Shown here: one piece after another, positions 40,418 to 46,406 of the stretch | Layout of the letters: each line of letters opens with the position of its first letter | Numbering within the stretch: position 1 is the first letter of the stretch | Assembly (NCBI GenBank): GCA_947476195.1 | Contig: CANJPT010000021.1 | Location: 1-46,406 of the forward strand | Source: Lewinellaceae bacterium | GTDB lineage: Bacteria; Bacteroidota; Bacteroidia; Chitinophagales; Saprospiraceae | DNA: 46,406 nt | Reading direction: 5' to 3' | Program-made: the position numbers and the translations under genes | The notes under the pieces: model-generated | The model's input: only the letters and a program-made list of their open reading frames with translations | Told to the model about the DNA's origin: nothing | Databases searched by the model: none

Positions 40418-41800
40418 ATGCAGATCCGTACCCGGCTCACTTTACTTTTTGTACTCATTGCAGCAGGCATCCTTGCAGGGGTGCTGTGTTCGGTCTATTT
40501 TCTATTCAAAAAAAATACAGAAGATGCGTTTTTCCATGGGCTGGAATCAAAGGCAGAAATGACAGCTCAAACAGCTTTGCGCGGCGCGGTAGCCCTAAAC
40601 CCTTTGACCAACAATTGGATCGCTCCTGATGATGACGCACTGCCTTATCAAGACAACATCAGCATTTTCAACAATGCATACGAGCGTGTTTTTACGGTGA
40701 TTCCTGACGCACCGCCAGTAACGGTGAAAGATTTGCAGGACATTTATCAAAAAGGCGAAGTCCATTTCAAGCATTACAATTTACTGGTCCTGGGTCGAAA
40801 GGTCAACATCATTTCAGGTATATCTTATGTGGTGGTAGTGGAAGGATATTTCGACCCGACACAATTGGCTCGACTGCGCAACATATTGATGCTCAGTTTT
40901 TTTGTCGGATTGATTTTGGTTGCGTTAGCAGGTTGGTATTATGCCGGACAGGCACTTGCTCCCGTGTCGCGTATTGTTGGGGAAGTAGAGTGTCTACAGC
41001 CTGCCGACTTGAGCAGAAGGGTAGAGACAGGAGTCAATCAAGATGAAATTGGCCGACTGGCAGAGACGTTCAACCGACTGCTCGATCGCGTGGAAGAAGC
41101 CTTCCGGATGCAGCGAATGTTTCTTTCCAATGTCTCGCACGAACTTCGAAATCCACTCACCGCCATTCGCACCCAACTGGAAGTAGCACTACAGCGTGAG
41201 CGTGAGCCGGCAGCCTATCGCCAGGCTCTGCAAAGTGTGCTCGATGATGTATATGCATTGAGCGAGATGGAAGAAGAGCTTTTACAACTTGCTCGTATTT
41301 ATAATGATCCCCAAGCGATCCCTTTCGATCTGACAAGGCTGGATGAATTACTTTGGCAGGCCAAACAACAACTACAGAAAAGACACTTGGATTATCGTGC
41401 CAGACTTGAATTCAGCGAAATGCCAGTGCATGAAAAGGCACTTACCATCCGCGCCAACGAAGCCCTGCTGCTTACAGCCATTCTTAACCTAATGAACAAT
41501 GCCTGCAAATATTCCCCGGATCATCAGGTTCTGGTTCGGGCTGATTTTCGGGACGATGGTTGTCATGTGGTGGAGGTTTGCGACCATGGTCCGGGTATCC
41601 CACCTGAAGAGCAAAAGCTCATTTTTGAACCGTTTTTTCGAAGTCCGCGCCATTTGATGGTCAAAGGCACCGGAGTTGGGCTTTCACTGGTACAAAGTAT
41701 CCTTGTGCTTCACAAAATTAAACTTTCAGTCGAAAGTCCAGTTTTTGGAGGAGCGGTATTTAGATTGGTTTTTCCTGGAGTGCCTTATCTTGGCGATTAA
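40418..41800 (+). CDS. HAMP-domain sensor histidine kinase, 460 aa
   Basis: The ATG at 40418 gives TM1 at once (~7-30), an extracytoplasmic loop (~31-154), TM2 (~155-176), a HAMP domain (~176-229), then the kinase. The H box is 'FLSNVSHELRNPLTAIRTQ' with His241. The N box is 'LNLMNNACKYSP', the G1 box 'VCDHGPGIP', the F box 'IFEPFFR' and the G2 box 'GTGVGLSLV'. All catalytic motifs are intact. It is a class I EnvZ/CpxA-type enzyme. No response-regulator gene lies next to it on either side, so it is an orphan here. The promoter of the next gene appears to overlap its 3' end. Confidence 0.92.
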   Translation: MQIRTRLTLLFVLIAAGILAGVLCSVYFLFKKNTEDAFFHGLESKAEMTAQTALRGAVALNPLTNNWIAPDDDALPYQDNISIFNNAYERVFTVIPDAPPVTVKDLQDIYQKGEVHFKHYNLLVLGRKVNIISGISYVVVVEGYFDPTQLARLRNILMLSFFVGLILVALAGWYYAGQALAPVSRIVGEVECLQPADLSRRVETGVNQDEIGRLAETFNRLLDRVEEAFRMQRMFLSNVSHELRNPLTAIRTQLEVALQREREPAAYRQALQSVLDDVYALSEMEEELLQLARIYNDPQAIPFDLTRLDELLWQAKQQLQKRHLDYRARLEFSEMPVHEKALTIRANEALLLTAILNLMNNACKYSPDHQVLVRADFRDDGCHVVEVCDHGPGIPPEEQKLIFEPFFRSPRHLMVKGTGVGLSLVQSILVLHKIKLSVESPVFGGAVFRLVFPGVPYLGD

Positions 41801-41816
41801 AGCTTGCTTACTTTTG
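41790..41816 (+). promoter_or_regulatory. Promoter of the lipoprotein/amidohydrolase pair
   Basis: TTG (41790-41792), 16 nt, TACTTTTG (41809-41816), overlapping the last codons of the kinase gene; the leader would be about 38 nt. Confidence 0.55.
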
Positions 41817-41859
41817 CCGGCAACCAAAATCTCTGGCAAGTGTATAAACACACAAAAAT

Positions 41860-42915
41860 ATGAAGTACATCATTTACACTTTTAGCGCACTTTTATTTCT
41901 GCTCGTTCTTTCCTGTGAGGCACAGACTCCTGTGAGGGAGCTTAAATTTCCCAATGGTAAAATCTGTATTTTACTAGACAGTGTTGAGGCTGGCAGATCC
42001 ATCACGTATGATCAGCGCGACGGTTTTTTTGAAAAAGTGAATGTCTCCGAAATGTCCATTCAAACCCATATACCGCTTTTAAAAGGGCAGACCAGGGAGA
42101 CTATTTTACCCGCATACATCCAGTTTTTAAAAACGGATGTGGAAGGGTTTTCCGCAGAGGAGGCTAGATTTATGGAAGGCGTGATGGAAAAAGTGTTTCG
42201 CACGGTCAATGCTGTTTCACCAGATATTTTCCCGGATACGCTACTATTCATCAAAACCAAAGGGAAGCATTACGGCGATGGAGTTTGGTACACGCGTGAA
42301 AACTGTATCATTATTCCTGCAGATGAACTGGGACGGCGCAAAACCTCCGCTTTCACAACCACGGTATACCATGAACTTTTCCATGTGTGGTCGAGGCTCA
42401 ATCCGGCTAAAAGCGATCGTACCTACCAACTCATTGGTTTTGAAAGTATTGGATATAATAATCTCAGCCTTCCACCAGCACTTGCAGCCCGCGTGCTGTA
42501 TAATCCGGACGGTGTTGATTTTGCCCAAAAGATTGCACTAACTCAAACCGATGGGTCCACTATTTATGCCGTCCCGATTATATATGCCAATCATGAGGGC
42601 TGGAGGGATGAGCAGAATACGTTTTTCGCTTATCTGGAATTCAACCTTTTTCAAATCGAAAAACAACCAGATGGTAAATGGAAGGTGGTTGTGAAAGAAG
42701 ACGGCTTCAGTAGTACTTTGAATATCCAGGACCAGCCGGATTTTTACCACCAGATCAAAGACAATACGGGCTACATCATTCACCCGGATGAGGTATTGGC
42801 CGATAATTTTGCCTTCATTATGCAAGAAAAAAACGGTCAGAAAGTGTCCCTTAAATTTTCTGCTGAAGGAAAAAAAATGTTGGTCGATCTCGAAACAGCC
42901 TTAAAAACGAAGTAA
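41860..42915 (+). CDS. Putative gluzincin-type metallopeptidase lipoprotein, 351 aa
   Basis: The lipobox is VLSC at residue 19. The protein carries HELFH at 171-175 in 'TTVYHELFHVWSRLNP', the zinc motif HExxH. Downstream, 'HPDEVLADNFAFI' puts Glu311 and Asp315 in the ExxxD arrangement of gluzincins, where the Glu is the third zinc ligand. The 'CIIIPADELGRRKTSAF' segment upstream resembles the edge strand of such peptidases. I do not recognise a named family. It ends one base before the M20 amidohydrolase start, so the two are co-transcribed and may act in sequence on exported peptides or N-acyl amino acids (inference). Confidence 0.7.
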   Translation: MKYIIYTFSALLFLLVLSCEAQTPVRELKFPNGKICILLDSVEAGRSITYDQRDGFFEKVNVSEMSIQTHIPLLKGQTRETILPAYIQFLKTDVEGFSAEEARFMEGVMEKVFRTVNAVSPDIFPDTLLFIKTKGKHYGDGVWYTRENCIIIPADELGRRKTSAFTTTVYHELFHVWSRLNPAKSDRTYQLIGFESIGYNNLSLPPALAARVLYNPDGVDFAQKIALTQTDGSTIYAVPIIYANHEGWRDEQNTFFAYLEFNLFQIEKQPDGKWKVVVKEDGFSSTLNIQDQPDFYHQIKDNTGYIIHPDEVLADNFAFIMQEKNGQKVSLKFSAEGKKMLVDLETALKTK

Positions 42916-42916
42916 A

Positions 42917-44215
42917 ATGAAAAGTTATTCACTGCTCTGTCTAAACCTTCTATTTATTACACCCCTTTTGGCTCAGCCTGGGTTAAAACGTCAGGTAGAC
43001 CAGATGTCTGATGTTATCGAGCCCCAAGTCGTAGCCTGGCGGCGCGATTTTCACCAAAATCCTGAACTCTCCAACCGCGAGTTTAAGACCGCTGAAAAAG
43101 TAGCGGCTCATCTTCGTTCGCTTGGCATGGAAGTCAGAACAGGCGTAGCTAAAACAGGGGTTGTAGGCATTTTGAAAGGAGGGAAGCCCGGGCCTGTTGT
43201 CGGTCTTCGCGCCGATATGGATGCGCTGCCGGTGTCTGAACGGGTGGATCTGCCTTTCAAATCAACCGTAAAATCTGAATACAACGGAGGGCCGGTAGGG
43301 GTTATGCACGCTTGTGGCCACGATATGCATGTGGCTATCCTCATGGGCGTGGCAGAGGTGCTTTCCAAGATGAAAGACCAGCTTGCAGGGACGGTCGTGT
43401 TTGTATTCCAGCCTGCCGAAGAAGGTCCTCCCGGCGCCGAAGAAGGTGGTGCGTCACTCATGATTAAAGAAGGCCTGCTCACGGATACAAAAATGGAGGT
43501 CATGTTTGGCCTGCATATCAATTCTGCCACCGAAGTAGGCAAAATAAAATACCGTTCGGGTGGCACCATGGCGGCCTCAGATTGGTTTACCATCACAGTA
43601 AACGGCAAACAGACACATGGTTCGACGCCCTGGAACGGCATAGACCCCATCGTGGTAAGCGCCGAGATTATCCAGGGTTTGCAGACCATTGTTAGTCGCC
43701 AGGTAGACCTGACCGAATTCCCGGCCGTGATCACAGTGGGCAAAATTACCAGTGGCGTGCGTGCCAATATCATCCCTGAATTGGCTGAAATGGTGGGTAC
43801 TATCCGGACGCTCGACACGTCTATGCAGCGCCTTATTCAGAAAAAAATTGAGCTTACCGTCACCAAAATTGCCGAGAGCGCGGGGGCAAACGCGGAGGTT
43901 CGCTTTGAGAACAAGACCCCTATCAATTATAACAATCCTGCCCTCACGACCTGGGCACTCACTTCCCTGCGGGAAGCAGCGGGACCTGCCAACGTATTGG
44001 AAAACAAGCCTCAAACCGGCGCGGAGGACTTTGGTTTTTTTGCCCAAAAAATACCCTGTTTTTACTTTTTCCTGGGCGGAATGCCCAAGGGTGGGGATGA
44101 GAAAAAAGCGCCCTCCCACCACACGCCAGACTTTTTTGTGGACGAAAGTGGCATGAAATTAGGGGTGAAGATTTTTTGTTACCTCGTTTTGGATTATTTT
44201 TCCAAACCACGTTAG
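42917..44215 (+). CDS. Exported M20-family amidohydrolase (hippurate-hydrolase-like)
   Basis: The signal peptide is residues ~1-20 (ending PLLAQ). The body (to 432 aa) has the M20D amidohydrolase motifs: 'RRDFHQNPELS' (42-52), 'VGLRADMDALPV' (95-106), 'MHACGHDMHVA' (130-140) with metal ligands Cys133 and His135, 'FQPAEEGPPGAEEGG' (164-178) with Glu168/Glu169, 'GLHI' His200, and a late 'PSHHTPDFF' near 398-406. These enzymes hydrolyse N-acyl amino acids or aryl amides. The export signal places it in the periplasm or outside the cell. It is co-transcribed with the metallopeptidase-like lipoprotein (1-bp gap). Confidence 0.92.
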   Translation: MKSYSLLCLNLLFITPLLAQPGLKRQVDQMSDVIEPQVVAWRRDFHQNPELSNREFKTAEKVAAHLRSLGMEVRTGVAKTGVVGILKGGKPGPVVGLRADMDALPVSERVDLPFKSTVKSEYNGGPVGVMHACGHDMHVAILMGVAEVLSKMKDQLAGTVVFVFQPAEEGPPGAEEGGASLMIKEGLLTDTKMEVMFGLHINSATEVGKIKYRSGGTMAASDWFTITVNGKQTHGSTPWNGIDPIVVSAEIIQGLQTIVSRQVDLTEFPAVITVGKITSGVRANIIPELAEMVGTIRTLDTSMQRLIQKKIELTVTKIAESAGANAEVRFENKTPINYNNPALTTWALTSLREAAGPANVLENKPQTGAEDFGFFAQKIPCFYFFLGGMPKGGDEKKAPSHHTPDFFVDESGMKLGVKIFCYLVLDYFSKPR

Positions 44216-44277
44216 TCCACCGTCTACCGTCTACCGTCTACCGTCCACCGTCCACCGTCCACCGTCCACCCATCACC
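44215..44277. repeat. Nine in-phase GTCYACC heptamers
   Basis: GTCCACC, GTCTACC x3, GTCCACC x4, CATCACC run without interruption from the stop codon of the amidohydrolase to 13 bases before the PolX start codon. It is the longest and cleanest tandem array in the window; no inverted arm is present. Confidence 0.9.
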
Positions 44278-44289
44278 AATCCAAAGTCA

Positions 44290-45948
44290 ATGAACAACAA
44301 ACAAATAGCCCTGGCTTTTGACGAATTGGCCAACCTCATGGAACTCCACGGGGAAGACCCGTTCCGCATCCGATCTTACGCCAATGCATACCTCACCCTG
44401 CGCAAAATTGATTCCTCGCTCGCAGAATTGTCGGATACCGAACTCAAAGATATCAAAGGCGTAGGGGCTGCGATTGCCGGAAAGATCCGCGAACTGCTCG
44501 ACTCCGGACAAATGGCGACACTCGAAAAATACCGAGCGCAAACACCTGCAGGAGTCCGGGAGCTGCTCAAGATCGGCGGTTTTGGCCCCAAAAAAGTCCG
44601 GCAGGTCTGGCAGGAAATGGGCATCGAAAGTCCGGGGGAGCTTTGGTATGCCTGCAATGAAAATCGCCTGGTGGAATACAAGGGTTTCGACCTGAAAACG
44701 CAGGAAGACCTCAAAAACAAACTCGCGTATTTCTTCAGAAGTCGGGGGAAGCTTCACCTTGACTCTGCACTTGCTGAAGCGGAAGCCGTATGCGAATTCT
44801 TAAGATCTAAAATTCCAGATACCCTGGTCGAACCAGTCGGTGAAGTGCGCCGCAGATGTCAGGTGGTAGAATCCGTGGAGGTCTTGGTGGCGAAGGAGGG
44901 AGATCTGATGTCCGTTTTTGAAGGTTCAGATTTTGTGCTGGAAAAGCGTGAAGACGGGAAAACCTTGCTACGCCGGGCAGAGGGTGCGGCAGTGGTTTTG
45001 TACCAATGTTCATCCGCAGCATGGGGTTCCAAATTGTTTAAGTACACGGGCGCCGTGCCGTTTTTGGAAACGTTTGTCAAAGAACACCCGGACCTGGATT
45101 TCAAAAATTTGCCGGGTGAAGAAGCCGTTTTTGAAAAGGCAAATTCAGCTTTTATCGCACCGGAATTGCGGGAAAGTGCTGAAAGTTCAGGGGCAAAATC
45201 CTCCCTTCAACTTATTCAGGATCAGGATCTAAAAGGGATTTTACACGTCCATACCACCTACAGCGACGGCTTACACACCCTTCGGGAAATGTGCGAGCAC
45301 ACCCGCTCGCTCGGGTATGCTTACATCGGGATCACCGACCACAGCCAATCTGCTTTTTATGCCAATGGCCTCAAGCCAGATCGGGTGCTGGCGCAAATGG
45401 AGGAAATTGATCAATTGAATGTCGAGCTCGCACCGTTTCGAATTTTCAAAGGGATCGAAAGTGATATTCTGAATGATGGATCGCTGGATTACGAGGATGC
45501 ATTGCTGGAAAAATTTGACTTTGTCATTGCTTCTGTCCATTCAAATCTGAGGATGAACATTGAGAAGGCCACGGAGCGCGTAGTGCGAGCCATCGGGCAT
45601 CCCAGCACGACCATTCTTGGTCACCCGACCGGACGGCTTTTGCTCAGCCGCGAAGGGTATCCACTGGACTGGGATGCCGTGTTCGAGGCCTGCGCCAAAC
45701 ACAAGGTGAGCATCGAACTCAATGCCCACCCCCGCCGATTGGACATTGACTGGAGCATGATTTCCAGAGCATTGGCCCATGGAATACGGATCAGCATCAA
45801 TCCGGACGCCCATAGTAAAGATGGCATTTTGCATACGCGATTTGGGGTGATGGTGGCGCGAAAGGGGGGATTGACGGCGGAGGGTTGTTTAAATGCGATG
45901 GGGGTAGAGGATATTATTTCGGTAACGAAAAAGGGGTCACTACCTTGA
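44290..45948 (+). CDS. polX: PolX-like protein: degenerate polymerase domain, intact PHP domain
   Basis: The 552-aa frame from the ATG at 44290 has the bacterial PolX order. Residues 4-80 are the 8-kDa-like domain with helix-hairpin-helix ('IKGVGAAIAGKIRELL'), and a second HhH lies near 92-110 ('LLKIGGFGPKKVRQVW'). The palm region is near 180-290. A PHP domain covers ~310-545. In the palm, where active PolX has G-D-[IV]-D, this protein has 'VVESVEVLV' (192-200), so both metal-binding Asps are lost. The PHP site looks complete: His319/His321, Asp326, His351, Glu390, His417, His445, Asp506/His508. I therefore predict a nuclease or phosphatase without polymerase activity. The C-terminus ('TKKGSLP') runs into transposase sequence and may be altered. 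Confidence 0.88.
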   Translation: MNNKQIALAFDELANLMELHGEDPFRIRSYANAYLTLRKIDSSLAELSDTELKDIKGVGAAIAGKIRELLDSGQMATLEKYRAQTPAGVRELLKIGGFGPKKVRQVWQEMGIESPGELWYACNENRLVEYKGFDLKTQEDLKNKLAYFFRSRGKLHLDSALAEAEAVCEFLRSKIPDTLVEPVGEVRRRCQVVESVEVLVAKEGDLMSVFEGSDFVLEKREDGKTLLRRAEGAAVVLYQCSSAAWGSKLFKYTGAVPFLETFVKEHPDLDFKNLPGEEAVFEKANSAFIAPELRESAESSGAKSSLQLIQDQDLKGILHVHTTYSDGLHTLREMCEHTRSLGYAYIGITDHSQSAFYANGLKPDRVLAQMEEIDQLNVELAPFRIFKGIESDILNDGSLDYEDALLEKFDFVIASVHSNLRMNIEKATERVVRAIGHPSTTILGHPTGRLLLSREGYPLDWDAVFEACAKHKVSIELNAHPRRLDIDWSMISRALAHGIRISINPDAHSKDGILHTRFGVMVARKGGLTAEGCLNAMGVEDIISVTKKGSLP

Positions 45949-46406
45949 TGCTTTCAGTTCTGTGTCGGGGGTTTGCTATTCCGGTGGCTTGGGTAGTCAA
46001 AAAAGGAGAAAAAGGACACTTTTCGGAGAAAATGCATACTGATTTACTTAAAATGGTCGCCCCAATTTGCCCTGCCGGGTGCCGGGTGGTGCGTTTGGGC
46101 GACGGAGAGTTCGACGGCCAAGGCCTGCAACAGTGGTGTATAGGGAACAACTGGTTGTTTGTGGTGCGGACATCCTCGGATAGCCTCATTGATTTTAATG
46201 GCGAGGTAGCCCGATTCGATACGATGCGAACCACCCGCAGTATTTGTTTCATTGAAGGCGCATTGCCCTTGGCAAATGCAGTGTATTGGTTGGAAAAAGG
46301 ACACCCAAAGCCCCTTTTCCTGTTGACAAACCTGGATTTGGGATACGAAGCCTGTCATTACTATAAACGCCGCTTCAAGATCGAAACCTTGTTCAAACAC
46401 TTGAAA
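45936..46406 (+). pseudogene. 5'-truncated DDE transposase, continues past window edge
   Basis: From 45936 the frame reads 'VTTLMLSVLCRGFAIPVAWV', entering an IS4-like transposase core with no N-terminal part. An ATG at 45948 overlaps the polX stop (TGATG) but gives no plausible native N-terminus. A second catalytic Asp is likely in 'VVRLGDGEFDG'. 'CHYYKRRFKIETLFKHLK' at the end contains the Y-x(2)-R-x(3)-E-like motif with the catalytic Glu. The family differs from the IS remnant at 17057. The 3' end is beyond the window, so its length is unknown. Confidence 0.75.

Noticed and set aside
43108-44156. Long antisense ORFs over the amidohydrolase
   Set aside because: They are frame shadows of a clear M20 gene and lack any recognisable domain.
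44215-44277. CRISPR or VNTR coding repeat
   Set aside because: Seven-nt units with no spacers, located between two genes; it is a simple heptamer array.
45914-46400. Two minus-strand ORFs at the window end
   Set aside because: The plus-strand frame encodes a recognisable transposase core; the minus frames are shadows.

Overview
The window looks like a chromosomal segment from a Bacteroidota bacterium, most probably a Saprospiria relative (Haliscomenobacter/Lewinella-like). Supporting signs are several secreted proteins with C-terminal type IX secretion (T9SS) sorting domains, PKD, SprB-like and dockerin-like modules, a DUF4249 lipoprotein, many promoters of the Bacteroidota type (TTG, about 17-21 nt, TAnnTTTG) and many intergenic palindromes. 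The genus is an inference from gene content; there is no rRNA or other marker to settle it.

Layout. 0.6-3.5 kb: two related T9SS-exported proteins. 3.5-4 kb: a Gly(GCC)-Leu(UAA) tRNA pair read leftward from one promoter. 4-8 kb: polyphosphate kinase, a DnaQ-like exonuclease and a cupin. 8.3-11 kb: a three-gene MbnP-MbnP-MbnH lipoprotein/di-haem operon, probably for extracytoplasmic copper handling. 11.5-15.7 kb: a secreted trypsin-fold protease with a dockerin-like tail, a repeat-bounded element carrying a broken four-helix-bundle (S23-type) gene, peptidase T and a small coiled-coil protein. 15.8-18.3 kb is a decay zone: a histidine kinase with two nonsense codons, a missing phospho-acceptor His and a 5' end cut off by an internally deleted IS, then a promoter-to-terminator unit with no ORF (candidate structured RNA). 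18.4-24.4 kb: two large T9SS surface proteins. 24.6-32.1 kb: a tripartite RND efflux locus (TetR, TolC, HlyD, AcrB-like pump) into which a decayed DUF433/DUF5615 toxin-antitoxin pair is wedged. 32-46 kb: mixed housekeeping and accessory genes (rfbC, an outer-membrane protein, GH36 galactosidase, DUF4249 lipoprotein, panB, a TAT-exported sugar isomerase, sirtuin, HAMP histidine kinase, gluzincin-like lipoprotein plus M20 amidohydrolase, a PolX whose polymerase site is degenerate, and a truncated transposase at the window edge).

The most unusual signal is a shared architecture in the spacers. Many intergenic regions hold blocks of short tandem units (7, 8 or 9 nt) that abut start or stop codons. 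In seven cases two such blocks face each other in inverted orientation around a core. Two ~95-bp copies (38.33 and 39.37 kb) align unit by unit. The largest one (13.38-13.86 kb) has as its core a four-helix-bundle gene interrupted by one stop codon. I propose these are one class of repeat-bounded mobile or expandable element, with the four-helix-bundle gene as the largest form; this is inference and is stated as such in the findings.

Coordinates were read by eye from the sequence. No homology search, RNA folding or composition calculation was run, so family names rest on recognised motifs.
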